Below, piece after piece: positions 9,436-18,642 of a DNA stretch of 64,000 bases. The DNA is taken from the NCBI GenBank assembly GCA_963705155.1, contig CAVPJC010000013.1, forward strand, positions 372,001 through 436,000. Reading direction: 5' to 3'. The notes beneath the pieces are model-generated. The model was not told where the DNA came from and searched no databases. It saw nothing but the letters and a program-made list of their open reading frames with translations. A program made the translations under genes and the position numbers. Source of the DNA: CAVPJC01 sp963705155. GTDB lineage: Bacteria > Chloroflexota > Anaerolineae > Anaerolineales > UBA4823. The stretch's first letter is position 1; every line of letters begins with the position of its first letter.

Positions 9436-10342
9436 CCTATCTCAAACTTACCAGCGTCTCAGCTCATCCAAGAGCTTTCAACAGCGTTTCAGTGTGGGAA
9501 TGCGGCTTGTTGTTGCACTGATCTTGATCTTGTTCTCGATCTTTCCGGTGCTGTGGATCATCTCTGCCTCGCTGGACGTGACCAACTCACTGGCAACCCA
9601 AAAGCTCATTCCTGTGAATGCCGGTTTTGATAACTACAAACGGCTGTTTAATATGGACCCGAACTTCCAATTTGGTGATCTCTTTTACTGGAAGTGGTGG
9701 TTCAACTCGCTCAAAGTAGCGAGCATTTCCACGATTCTGACCTTAGCCCTGACCACCATGGCAGCCTTTGCATTTTCTCGCCTGCGCTTTGCCGGGCGCG
9801 TTCTGATGCTAAAAGCCATTTTGCTCATTCAGGTGTTTCCCAATCTGTTGGCCCTGGTCGCCATATACCTGCTGATCTTTCAAGCGGGGGAGATCATACC
9901 CGCCCTGGGTTTAAATACTCACGCGGGGTTGATCATGGTGTACATGGGTGGTGCTATGGGTATGAACATCTGGTTGATGAAAGGCTTTCTGGATACCATT
10001 CCCAGGGCGATCGATGAATCCGGGATGGTGGATGGCGCGTCGCCCTTCCAAATCTTCTGGAACTTGCTCCTGCCGCTACTGCGCCCCATTTTGACTGTGA
10101 TCGGGATTCTATCGTTCATCGGCACGTACGCTGACTTCATCCTGGCCCGAATTTTGCTCACCGACGTGGACAAATATACCCTGATGGTAGGTTTGCAGAT
10201 TTTCACAGCGGGTCAGTTTGATAAAAAGTGGGGTGTGTTTGCCGCTGGCGCTTTGCTGGGTGCGCTACCCATCATGATCATCTACCTGGCCCTGCAGGAT
10301 CAGATCGCAGGAGGCCTGACCCAGGGAGCCGTTAAGGAATAA
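9428..10342 (+). CDS. malG: Maltose-type ABC transporter permease MalG
   Basis: Second permease subunit, about 304 residues with six predicted transmembrane helices. Visible are the N-terminal helix LVVALILILFSIFPVLWII and the EAA loop AIDESGMVDGASPFQIFWNL. The start at 9428 is supported by GGGAGGAGG about eight to twelve bases upstream and by the overlap with the malF stop; a longer frame from 9365 only reads malF sequence out of frame. It forms the heterodimeric channel with MalF and is followed after three bases by the UnbV/FG-GAP gene. Confidence 0.9.
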   Translation: MSSLSQTYQRLSSSKSFQQRFSVGMRLVVALILILFSIFPVLWIISASLDVTNSLATQKLIPVNAGFDNYKRLFNMDPNFQFGDLFYWKWWFNSLKVASISTILTLALTTMAAFAFSRLRFAGRVLMLKAILLIQVFPNLLALVAIYLLIFQAGEIIPALGLNTHAGLIMVYMGGAMGMNIWLMKGFLDTIPRAIDESGMVDGASPFQIFWNLLLPLLRPILTVIGILSFIGTYADFILARILLTDVDKYTLMVGLQIFTAGQFDKKWGVFAAGALLGALPIMIIYLALQDQIAGGLTQGAVKE

Positions 10343-10345
10343 GCC

Positions 10346-12262
10346 ATGCGCCTGTTTCGTGCGCAGGTCACTATTGGTGTGGCTGTCTTAGCCCTGTTGA
10401 TCCAACAGGGCTTATTTCTTTTTGATATAACGAAAACGAGGGCACCCGACGAGACACCACCGGCGGTTTTTATGGATGTCAGCCGGCAGAGCGGGCTAGG
10501 CAACAACCGGGCTCCAGCCATGGAAATGGCAATTGGCCAGGCCTGGGGCGATTATGATCACGACGATCAGGTCGATTTGTACGTGACCGACTTTAACGGC
10601 CCCAATACACTCTATCACAATAATGGCGACGGCACCTTCAGCCTATCAGAATTGAATGAACAAGTCGCTCTGCCATCGGCGTACAGCTCGGGAGCGAGCT
10701 TTGTGGACTACGATAATGACGGTTGGCGGGATTTATTCGTGGCGAACTGGGGTACTGATAATCTCTTTCGGAATGATGAGGGCCGGCGGTTTGTGGATGT
10801 GACCGGACAAGCCGGTATCAACGATCCTGGTAATAGCAAAACGGCCTCCTGGGGGGATTATGATGAAGATGGGTTCCTCGACCTGTATCTTGCCAACTGG
10901 AACTGTTATCCGGATTGCGGGCGGCCGAATGAGGGAGACCCGGACAAGTTGTACCATAACAACGGAAATGGCACTTTCAGCGATGTATCGATGCTGCTGG
11001 GAAGCCAGATCCGTGGATCGGGCTTTGTAGCCAGTTTTACCGATTTTGATAATGACGGCGACTTGGATATCTACCTGGTAAATGACGAATTTATCAATCC
11101 CATCGGTAACAAGCTGTGGCGCAACGATGGCTCTGGCTGCGACGGCTGGTGTTTCAAAGAGGTTTCCAGGGATGCCGGCGCAGCCTTCACGGTGTTCGGC
11201 ATGGGCCTGGCGACCGGCGATTATGATAACGATGGTGATCTGGATTATTATTTCTCCAACGCAGGGCCAATGGTCTTGATGCAAAACCAGGGCGACGGCA
11301 GTTTTGTTGATGTCGCCGCAGAGGCAGGGGTGCAGAACCGCACCAGCATTGGGTGGGGATCCATTTTTCTGGATTACGATAACGATGGCTGGAGGGATCT
11401 TTACCAGACGGTATCTGGAACAACGAACGGTAAGGATATTGCTTCCAACTTCCTGTTTCACAATAAGGGCGACGGGACTTTTATACCAGTATCATGCAAC
11501 AATGAGTTAACCGATGTACACGGGAGTATGGGTGTGGCTTATGCCGATTACAACAGGGATGGCTGGGTTGATTTTGTCGTTGGAAACATGGACGAAGGAT
11601 ACCGTTTATACCGAAACCAGACGAATTTAACCTCCATGAATCGATGGTTAGCTGTTGAATTGGTAGGGGCAGGTCCTGTCAACCGGGATGCTGTCGGGGC
11701 CAGGGTGATACTTTCCACCCAGGATGGGAATACACAAACCCAAGAGCTGATTAACGGAGCAAGCGTGGGTGCTGGAAATGAGCTGGCTCTATATTTTGGT
11801 CTGGGGCAGTTTGAACACGCAGACATAACCATTTTGTGGCCGGATGGCCAGGAGCAAAAATTTTCTAAGGTGGCGGCAAACCAGCGATACCGGTTGAGCT
11901 ACCCGTTGGAAGGTGATACAAGTCTGCAAAGACTGGCGGCGCCAGACACCGGGGGAAGATTTGAGATAGATCTGGCACTTTGGGATCTTCCCGGCCGACC
12001 CATGCTGGCGGCGGGGATGGTTTTAGCAATTTTGCTGGCAGGGTTTGCATTTGCCAGGGTAAGCCCGGCAGCAACAATTACTGCGCGCAGTGCATGGATA
12101 ATCTTGGGAGTTATCACTGGGCGCTTCGGCAGCCATACTCATGATAGCGCCAGCAACCGGGGCCATCCGAAAGGCCCTGGCCAGAACCCCGGACGCGCAA
12201 TTGGCTTTGTTGATGGAGCAAGCCGATGTCCAATCTCCCACCCAGAGCGAGCAGCCGGTTGA
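10346..12262 (+). CDS. FG-GAP/VCBS repeat protein with UnbV (ASPIC) domain
   Basis: Extracytoplasmic beta-propeller-type protein. An N-terminal membrane helix (VAVLALLIQQGLFLF) is followed by repeated FG-GAP/VCBS units, each with a Ca-binding-like loop such as DYDHDDQVDLY, DYDNDGWRDLF, DYDEDGFLDLY, DFDNDGDLDIY and DYDNDGDLDYY. It ends in an UnbV/ASPIC module with ILWPDGQEQKF. After that comes a hydrophobic segment MLAAGMVLAILLAGFAFARV. The frame as written ends in unlikely sequence (HTHDSASNRG...) after about 12115, whereas the next frame continues the hydrophobicity into the diheme peroxidase gene. The stop at 12262 is therefore probably an artefact, and the protein is probably fused to that domain. 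The gene follows malG by three bases in the maltodextrin operon. Confidence 0.8.
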   Translation: MRLFRAQVTIGVAVLALLIQQGLFLFDITKTRAPDETPPAVFMDVSRQSGLGNNRAPAMEMAIGQAWGDYDHDDQVDLYVTDFNGPNTLYHNNGDGTFSLSELNEQVALPSAYSSGASFVDYDNDGWRDLFVANWGTDNLFRNDEGRRFVDVTGQAGINDPGNSKTASWGDYDEDGFLDLYLANWNCYPDCGRPNEGDPDKLYHNNGNGTFSDVSMLLGSQIRGSGFVASFTDFDNDGDLDIYLVNDEFINPIGNKLWRNDGSGCDGWCFKEVSRDAGAAFTVFGMGLATGDYDNDGDLDYYFSNAGPMVLMQNQGDGSFVDVAAEAGVQNRTSIGWGSIFLDYDNDGWRDLYQTVSGTTNGKDIASNFLFHNKGDGTFIPVSCNNELTDVHGSMGVAYADYNRDGWVDFVVGNMDEGYRLYRNQTNLTSMNRWLAVELVGAGPVNRDAVGARVILSTQDGNTQTQELINGASVGAGNELALYFGLGQFEHADITILWPDGQEQKFSKVAANQRYRLSYPLEGDTSLQRLAAPDTGGRFEIDLALWDLPGRPMLAAGMVLAILLAGFAFARVSPAATITARSAWIILGVITGRFGSHTHDSASNRGHPKGPGQNPGRAIGFVDGASRCPISHPERAAG

Positions 12263-13457
12263 ACTGGTCAAGCTCGGTGAGGCGCTTTATTGGGACCCGG
12301 AGTTGAGCGGAAATCGCGATACCTCATGCGCTACCTGCCACCATCCGCAATTTTCTACCGGCGATGGCCTTTCGGTATCGTTGGTACCGGCGGAAATGGC
12401 CTGGGTAATGCCAGAACCCTGGGAAACCGACGAAGATTTATCCCCCGCAATGCATCGCCGCTTTTCAACCTGGGGTATTCAGAATGGGAAGTGATGTTTT
12501 GGGATGGGCGTGTGGCGGGCTTCACCTCATACCGGTTTTGATACCCCGGCAGGTAGCCGGCTGCCGGATGGTTTGGACAGCGTGTTGGCTGCACAAGCTA
12601 TGTTTCCTGTGACATCCCGTGAGGAAATGCGAGGAACGATCGGGGATAAAGACATCTTTGGAAAAACCAATGAGCTCGCTGCCATACCTGATTTCGACAT
12701 TCCGGAGATATGGCGCGCTTTAATGAGCCGGTTGTTGGCCCTGCCCGGCTATGTAGATTTGTTTACTGCCGCATATCCTGAGGTTGCTGTGGAGGATCTG
12801 GGATTTGAGCACGCCGCCAATGCACTGGCAGCATACCAAAGCCGTGTCTTTACCTTTGAAGATAGTGAATTTGATCAGTATCTGCGGGGAGAGCAAGCTG
12901 CATTATCGAACGAGGCCAAACAAGGCGCATTGTTGTTTTACGGCAAAGGCGGTTGTGCAAACTGCCATTCGGGAGGGCTGCTGACCGACCAGAAATTCCA
13001 TAACATGGCAACGCCCCAGGTGGGTCCCGGTAAAGGCCGAGAGAAACCGCTGGATCTGGGCCGCGCCCGCGAGACCGGGAACGATTGTGACCGGTATTCT
13101 TTCCGAACGCCGCCCCTGCGCAATGTGGCTGTCACAGGGCCGTGGATGCATAATGGGTCGATTACCACACTTGAAGGTGTCATCCGCCATCATCTGCAGC
13201 CTGTTGAAGGTCTGCAAAGCTATGACCCCGGCCAATTAGCGCCCGAGCTGGAGGAGACCTGCCAGGATCAGCCTGAGGTACTGGCGGGGATCATTCAAAC
13301 ATTCCAACCTGTGGAAAGTGCAGGCGTGCAACTCTCAGATGCTGAGATGGCATCCTTACTGGCATTTTTGGATGCGCTGACCTCACCAAAGTCTCAGGAA
13401 TTGAGTCACATAATACCGGATTCAGTCCCAAGTGGATTGACGGTTGGCGGTAATTAA
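12102..13457 (+). pseudogene. Diheme cytochrome c peroxidase / MauG-family domain (two further frame breaks)
   Basis: Diheme peroxidase-like region. The first heme site is SCATCHHPQFSTGDG, followed by RNASPLFNLGYSE and the family signature MFWDGRV. The second heme site is GGCANCHSGGLLTDQKFHN, and TPPLRNVAVTGPWMHNGS supplies the typical downstream motif. Three frames must be joined: breaks lie near 12375-12385 and near 12510-12530, in addition to the one at about 12115 that separates it from the UnbV protein. The likely membrane helix WIILGVITG + LGASAAILMIA spans that first break. All conserved motifs are intact in their own frames, so I infer a functional gene with sequence errors. Members reduce peroxide or oxidise a protein or small-molecule substrate outside the cytoplasm; the substrate here is unknown. 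Confidence 0.75.
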
Positions 13458-13488
13458 ACATCACGGTTTCGCATCAACGGAGAATGAT

Positions 13489-14952
13489 ATGAATATTCAA
13501 ACACCTGAGTGGGTAAAACACGCAGTCTTCTATCAGATATTTCCAGATCGTTTTTACCATAGCCAGCGGATAAAACATGTGCGCGGTATCCAATTTAAGC
13601 CATGGGGGTCGCCGCCTCGTGAGCAGGGTTATCAAGGTGGTGATTTATTGGGAATTGTTGATAAGTTGGAATACTTGAAGGAACTGGGAATTAATGCACT
13701 TTACTTAAATCCGATTTTTGCCGCAGCGTCTAACCATCGTTACAATGCCTATGATTACCTGCAAGTAGATCCGTTGCTGGGCGGCAATGCTGCCCTGCGT
13801 GAGCTGTTGGATAAAGCTCACAAGCGTGATATCCGAGTGATATTGGACGGCGTCTTCAATCACTGCGGGCGCGGCTTCTGGGCATTCCATCACATATTGG
13901 AAAATGGGCCGGCCTCTCCTTATTTTGACTGGTTTACGATTTTTGGTTTTCCACTCCGGCCATATCCTGAGGATATAAGAAATTCAAATTCAAATTATGC
14001 GTGCTGGTGGGGGCATCCATCGCTGCCAAAATTTAATACCAATAACCCGGGTGTGCGTGATTATTTGTTCCAGGTTACCCGTCACTGGCTTGAGTTTGGT
14101 ATCGACGGCTGGCGGTTGGATGTTCCTGCAGATATTCAGGATGACACCTTCTGGCGCGAGTTCCGCCAGATTGTCAAAGGTGTGAACCCGGATGCCTATA
14201 TTGTCGGGGAAATCTGGCACGAGGCGCGTCACTGGCTTCAGGGCGACATGTTTGACGCAGTGATGAATTACATCATCACAGCCCCGATATTGAGCTTCTT
14301 TGGAGCGAAATGCCTCAACCTGAACTGGGTTCACAAGGATGTTCGTCTGGGTGTAATCGATGCACCTGCGTTTGCAAAGCAGATCGAAGCGATGCATGCC
14401 CTGTATGATTGGCAGATCAACTACACTCAGTTGAATATGTTGGATAGCCACGATATGCCACGCGCATTGTGGCTGCTGGGTGAGGACAAAAAAGCATTCC
14501 GCCTCTCCGTGTTATGCCAGATGACCATGCCGGGAGCGCCAAGCGTTTATTACGGTGATGAGGTTGGGCTTTCCGCCGGGGGAGATCCAGACTGCCGGGA
14601 AGCCTTTCCCTGGCACCAAAAGGAAAAATGGGATAAAGATTTGCTTGGTTTCTATAAAAGCGTGATTACCCTTCGGAATAGTTACCCTGTACTGCGGACA
14701 GGAGACTTTAATTTTGTGCATGCCAAAGGGAAAATTGCTGCTTACCGGAGGCGGTTAGGTAACCAGGAAGCATTGGTGGTTTTCAATGCCGGGAAGACGC
14801 CGGTTCAAGTAGAAATCCCGGCCAGCGACTTACGGAATAATGATTTTACTCAGGTTTGGCCGGCCTCGGCAGAGAGATGGATGGTCAGTGCTAACGGCAT
14901 CGAATTAAACCTCCCAGCCCAGGGAGCTGTCGTGTTGATTGCAGGAAACTGA
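13489..14952 (+). CDS. GH13 alpha-glucan hydrolase (neopullulanase/cyclomaltodextrinase-like)
   Basis: About 487 residues, a GH13 (beta/alpha)8 amylase without a signal peptide, so probably cytoplasmic. Conserved regions are DGVFNHCG (region I), DGWRLDVPADI with the nucleophile Asp (II), VGEIWHEAR with the acid/base Glu (III) and LDSHDMPRAL (IV). It begins almost directly with the catalytic domain (WVKHAVFYQIFPDRFY) and so lacks the N-terminal domain of classical cyclomaltodextrinases. ATG 13489 is chosen because GGAGA lies six bases upstream; the longer frame begins inside the peroxidase gene. It probably breaks imported maltodextrins. The next gene starts three bases after its stop. Confidence 0.88.
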   Translation: MNIQTPEWVKHAVFYQIFPDRFYHSQRIKHVRGIQFKPWGSPPREQGYQGGDLLGIVDKLEYLKELGINALYLNPIFAAASNHRYNAYDYLQVDPLLGGNAALRELLDKAHKRDIRVILDGVFNHCGRGFWAFHHILENGPASPYFDWFTIFGFPLRPYPEDIRNSNSNYACWWGHPSLPKFNTNNPGVRDYLFQVTRHWLEFGIDGWRLDVPADIQDDTFWREFRQIVKGVNPDAYIVGEIWHEARHWLQGDMFDAVMNYIITAPILSFFGAKCLNLNWVHKDVRLGVIDAPAFAKQIEAMHALYDWQINYTQLNMLDSHDMPRALWLLGEDKKAFRLSVLCQMTMPGAPSVYYGDEVGLSAGGDPDCREAFPWHQKEKWDKDLLGFYKSVITLRNSYPVLRTGDFNFVHAKGKIAAYRRRLGNQEALVVFNAGKTPVQVEIPASDLRNNDFTQVWPASAERWMVSANGIELNLPAQGAVVLIAGN

Positions 14953-14955
14953 CGG

Positions 14956-16764
14956 ATGGCGATCATTCGAGATTTTATGTTTGGGGATAATATCCTGCCA
15001 GAGAGACGCCTGGAAGCACACCGGTCTTCCCTGACTGGACTTCATCACCGGTTTGATGTTTCTCCCCCCCGGCCTGCTTCCCATGATGCAATCACTTTCA
15101 GGGCAACCACATCTGGAAGGACCCCATTTGAGCTTGTGCGGTTATTTTATACCCTGGACAATTCTGCACCGGTTCCAGGCTATGGCGACAGCATCGATCT
15201 GAAAATCGTGGATGTAATCTGGGATGAGGTGGATTGGCTTTATATACGTCACTGGGAGGGGACCTTACCGGCGCAAAGAGACAATACCCTGATCCGTTAC
15301 AAAATTGGGGCAAAAGTGACGGGCTCAGATCGCTGGGTGTTTGCCGATGATCAGTCGGAAGCACCGGCACAGGCGACAAACTTTGCGGTCTGGGTGAGTG
15401 ACCTGCCAGCACCCGCCTGGGTTGAGGATGCAATGGTTTACCATGTTTTTGTGGATCGATTTAATCCAGGGCAGGGGAGACCCTGGCGCAAGCCGAAATC
15501 GTTGGGCGGATTTTTTGGGGGAACCATTCGCGGGATCGAAGAGAAACTGGAATACATCCAATCACTGGGCTACAATGCCATCTGGCTTTCGCCGTTTTTT
15601 GCCAGTCCATCACACCATGGTTATGATGCCACCGATATGTATCGTGTTGAGCCACGGCTGGGTACAAATGAAGATCTGTACCGGCTGTTGGATGCGGCTC
15701 ACAGCCGGGGAATGCGTATGATCCTGGATTTTGTAGCCAATCATTGGTCAAACCTGCACCCTACACTGCAAGCTGCACAGAAAGACCGCCAGAGTGAATT
15801 TTATGATTGGTATGTGTGGAAAAGGTGGCCGGATGAATACGATGGTTTTTTTGGTGTAAAGTCTATGCCGAAAATAAACCTGACCCTTGGCAGCCCGGCT
15901 CGCCAATACTTGCTGGAGTGTGCCAGGTTCTGGTTGGAAAAAGGTTTCGACGGCTACCGGCTGGATTACGCGTACGGCCCGCCTGGCGATTTCTGGGTGG
16001 ATTTCCGCCGTATCTGCAAGCAAACAAAGCCCGATAGCTGGCTGTTTGGAGAGGTCATCAACAGCGCATCGTCTCAACGAGCATTTGCTGGCGCTTTCGA
16101 TGGCATGATTGATTTCTTACTGGCTGAAGCGGTCCGGCAGACGTTTGGTTATGGTCACTGGGATCTGGATGAATTCGAGGCTTATTTAGACGGGCATGAA
16201 GGGTATTTTGACGGCTTGTTTGACCGGCTGACCATTCTGGATAACCACGATATGAATCGGTTTTTGTTCCTGGCGGGCGACGATCCACGCCGGTTGAAAT
16301 TAGGCGCGCTGCTCATCTATACGCTGGCAGGCAACCCGATAAATTACTATGGAACAGAAGCCGGGGTTACTCAGGAAAGGCCGACGCATTATAATAATCG
16401 AGGTTTCTTCGAAGAGGCGCGCCAGCCGATGGTTTGGGGAGAGGCGGCGAATCAAGACCTGGTGGAATATTTTCTCCATCTGGTTCACCTGCGCAAGAGT
16501 CACCCATGTCTGAAATCTGGCTCGCGCCGGACCGTACACCTGGATGCGAGGGCTGGCAGTTATGCATATTTGCGCGAAAAAGATGAAGAACGCCTGCTTG
16601 TTCTGCTCAATCTGAGCGAGCAGCCCAGGGAGCTAACGATCAAATTAAGCGGTTTCGACGGGGCAGTGGATTTCCTAAACAACCAGCGTGTGATATCGGA
16701 TGGCGAGCAGGTTTCTATTCTTCTTTTGCCTGCTTCGGGCGCCGTCGTAGGATGCATAGCGTGA
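14956..16764 (+). CDS. GH13 alpha-glucan hydrolase with N-terminal beta domain
   Basis: About 602 residues. The first 150 or so residues form a beta-rich accessory domain (FRATTSGRTPFELVRLFYTL), then a GH13 barrel starts at WVEDAMVYHVFVDRF. Catalytic regions are LDFVANHWS (I), DGYRLDYAYG (II, Asp nucleophile), FGEVINSA (III, Glu) and LDNHDMNRFLF (IV). No signal peptide is seen, so it is predicted to be cytoplasmic, working with the preceding enzyme on imported oligosaccharides. The accessory domain suggests a branched or cyclic dextrin substrate, as in neopullulanases, but specificity cannot be read from the sequence. It is translationally close to both neighbours. Confidence 0.87.
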   Translation: MAIIRDFMFGDNILPERRLEAHRSSLTGLHHRFDVSPPRPASHDAITFRATTSGRTPFELVRLFYTLDNSAPVPGYGDSIDLKIVDVIWDEVDWLYIRHWEGTLPAQRDNTLIRYKIGAKVTGSDRWVFADDQSEAPAQATNFAVWVSDLPAPAWVEDAMVYHVFVDRFNPGQGRPWRKPKSLGGFFGGTIRGIEEKLEYIQSLGYNAIWLSPFFASPSHHGYDATDMYRVEPRLGTNEDLYRLLDAAHSRGMRMILDFVANHWSNLHPTLQAAQKDRQSEFYDWYVWKRWPDEYDGFFGVKSMPKINLTLGSPARQYLLECARFWLEKGFDGYRLDYAYGPPGDFWVDFRRICKQTKPDSWLFGEVINSASSQRAFAGAFDGMIDFLLAEAVRQTFGYGHWDLDEFEAYLDGHEGYFDGLFDRLTILDNHDMNRFLFLAGDDPRRLKLGALLIYTLAGNPINYYGTEAGVTQERPTHYNNRGFFEEARQPMVWGEAANQDLVEYFLHLVHLRKSHPCLKSGSRRTVHLDARAGSYAYLREKDEERLLVLLNLSEQPRELTIKLSGFDGAVDFLNNQRVISDGEQVSILLLPASGAVVGCIA

Positions 16765-16772
16765 GGCGAGAA

Positions 16773-18497
16773 ATGAAAACCCACCTGGTCAAGATCATCA
16801 TATTTGTGTTGTTGGCTACGGCGTGCAAACCGACCGGCAACAATACTGGTCAATCAACAGGTTCCACTGCTGCACCCGTGCAAAAGGCAGCAGAAACCGG
16901 CGGCGCGCCTGCTAGCGCTTCAAAGACGCCCATGTCTCAGACAGATCCATCCGCCACAGTAAGCGGGCAGGAAAGTTGGTGGAACGACACAATCTTTTAT
17001 GAGATCTTTGTCCGTAGTTTCAAAGATTCCAATGGGGATGGCGTCGGAGACATCAATGGATTGATCGAGAAACTGGATTACCTGAATGATGGCGACCCGG
17101 AAACGACAACTGACCTGGGTGTAACCGGTATCTGGTTGATGCCAATCGCTAAATCGCCGAGTTATCATGGCTATGATGTCGTTGACTATTATTCGATTGA
17201 CAGGGAATATGGAAGCAAAGAAGACTTTCTACGTTTAATCGATGAGGCCCACCAGCGTGGTATCCGGGTGATTGTCGATCTGGTAATAAATCACACCAGC
17301 CGCGAGCATCCCTGGTTCCTTGAATCGATGAATAAAAACTCGGAATACCGCAATTGGTACATATGGGCAGATAAAGAACCGAAATATCGAGGTCCCTGGG
17401 GTGAGGATGTATGGCATCCGGCGGGTGGCAGCTATTACTACGGCATTTTCTGGGAAGGTATGCCAGATTTGAACCTGTCAAACCCGGCTGTGACAGATGA
17501 AATATATAAGATCACCAAATTCTGGTTGGAAGATATGAAGGTTGACGGTTTTCGCATGGATGCTATCCGCCATTTTGTTGAGCGAGATTCAGTCCAAGAA
17601 AACACGCAAGAAACACACGCCTGGCTCCAGGGGTTTCACCAATTCTACAAGTCTGTAGATCCGAATGCCTTCACGGTTGGTGAGGCATGGACCCAAACCG
17701 ATCAGGTGATCGATTATATCGGTGACGAAGTGGATATTGCGTTTGAATTTGACCTGGCTAAAGCTTTTCTGACGGCATCTCAAGGTCCCATCGCTTCTGC
17801 GGTAACCAGCCAGATGAAAAAAGTTCTCAATAGTTATCCGAAAGGGCAGTATGGGGTCTTCCTCACCAATCACGATCAGGATCGCGTCATGTCTGTGCTG
17901 CATGACGAAGCCAGCGCAAAACTGGCGGCGACCATGATGCTGACCGCCCCCGGAGTACCATTTATCTATTATGGCGAAGAAATTGGAATGACGGGAATAA
18001 AGCCGGACGAGGATATCCGGCGGCCCATGCAATGGCAAGGGGATAATAAGCGTGTTGGATTCAGCAGCGCTGACCCCTGGCGCGCTCCCGCCAATGATTA
18101 CCGTGAACGAAATGTAGCGAGTCAGACAGAAGACCCCGGTTCGTTGTTGAGCTTCTACCGGGTTCTAATTGGTTTACGCAATGAACACACAGCTCTGCAG
18201 AATGGAGAGGTTTTGTTGGTCGATACCGGTTCGCCGCGCCTGTATGCTCTGCTCCGTTATGATGATCAGGAGGCGTTCTTGATCCTGGTGAATGTGCACC
18301 CCAAACCTTTGACCGCCAAGCAATATGATTTGAGTTTGGAAACTGGCCCTTTCAAAGGTCCGATTCAGGCGGTTTCTGTTCTTGGTCAAGACAGCCCTTC
18401 TGCGCCTGTTGTCAACGCCGGAGGCGGTTTTGACAGTTACATTCCGTTTTCAGAGATACCTGGAAAAACGAGCCTTATTCTCCAGCTGAAGCCATAA
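16773..18497 (+). CDS. Secreted GH13 alpha-amylase lipoprotein
   Basis: About 574 residues. A short signal peptide ends in the lipobox LLATAC, then a Thr/Ala/Pro-rich linker to about residue 60, then a GH13 barrel starting WWNDTIFYEIFVRSF. Conserved regions are DLVINHTS (I), DGFRMDAIRH (II), VGEAW (III) and LTNHDQDRVMS (IV), as in alpha-amylases and oligo-1,6-glucosidases of the GH13 group. The Ca-loop-like NGDGVGDINGL is also present. ATG 16773 is chosen because GAGGCGAG precedes it and the signal peptide then has a normal length. As a surface lipoprotein it would release maltodextrins outside the cell for the MalEFG importer, while the two preceding enzymes work inside. Confidence 0.88.
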   Translation: MKTHLVKIIIFVLLATACKPTGNNTGQSTGSTAAPVQKAAETGGAPASASKTPMSQTDPSATVSGQESWWNDTIFYEIFVRSFKDSNGDGVGDINGLIEKLDYLNDGDPETTTDLGVTGIWLMPIAKSPSYHGYDVVDYYSIDREYGSKEDFLRLIDEAHQRGIRVIVDLVINHTSREHPWFLESMNKNSEYRNWYIWADKEPKYRGPWGEDVWHPAGGSYYYGIFWEGMPDLNLSNPAVTDEIYKITKFWLEDMKVDGFRMDAIRHFVERDSVQENTQETHAWLQGFHQFYKSVDPNAFTVGEAWTQTDQVIDYIGDEVDIAFEFDLAKAFLTASQGPIASAVTSQMKKVLNSYPKGQYGVFLTNHDQDRVMSVLHDEASAKLAATMMLTAPGVPFIYYGEEIGMTGIKPDEDIRRPMQWQGDNKRVGFSSADPWRAPANDYRERNVASQTEDPGSLLSFYRVLIGLRNEHTALQNGEVLLVDTGSPRLYALLRYDDQEAFLILVNVHPKPLTAKQYDLSLETGPFKGPIQAVSVLGQDSPSAPVVNAGGGFDSYIPFSEIPGKTSLILQLKP

Positions 18498-18604
18498 AAA
18501 GGCCTGCGTTTCAAATAATATTCAATCCGACTCTCCCTGAATTGCTAACGGATGGAGCCGCAGTTTTTGTTTTCCGGCGTGAGATTTTCTGGATGATCGA
18601 GATC

Positions 18605-18635
18605 TTGATGTAAACTCTCTAAATGAGGATAAAAT
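18605..18635 (+). promoter_or_regulatory. Weak candidate promoter before the esterase gene
   Basis: TTGATG at 18605-18610 with either GATAAA at 18628-18633 (17 bases) or TAAAAT at 18630-18635 (19 bases). It ends only eight to ten bases before ATG 18643, which would give a nearly leaderless message. The rest of the 145-base gap after the amylase holds no clear terminator. Confidence 0.3.
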
Positions 18636-18642
18636 AAGGCGT

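Noticed and set aside
12141..12494. Independent small c-type cytochrome gene starting at ATG 12141
   Set aside because: It begins in the middle of a membrane helix that completes the UnbV protein and ends at a frame break before the FWDGR motif, so it is a fragment of a larger diheme protein.
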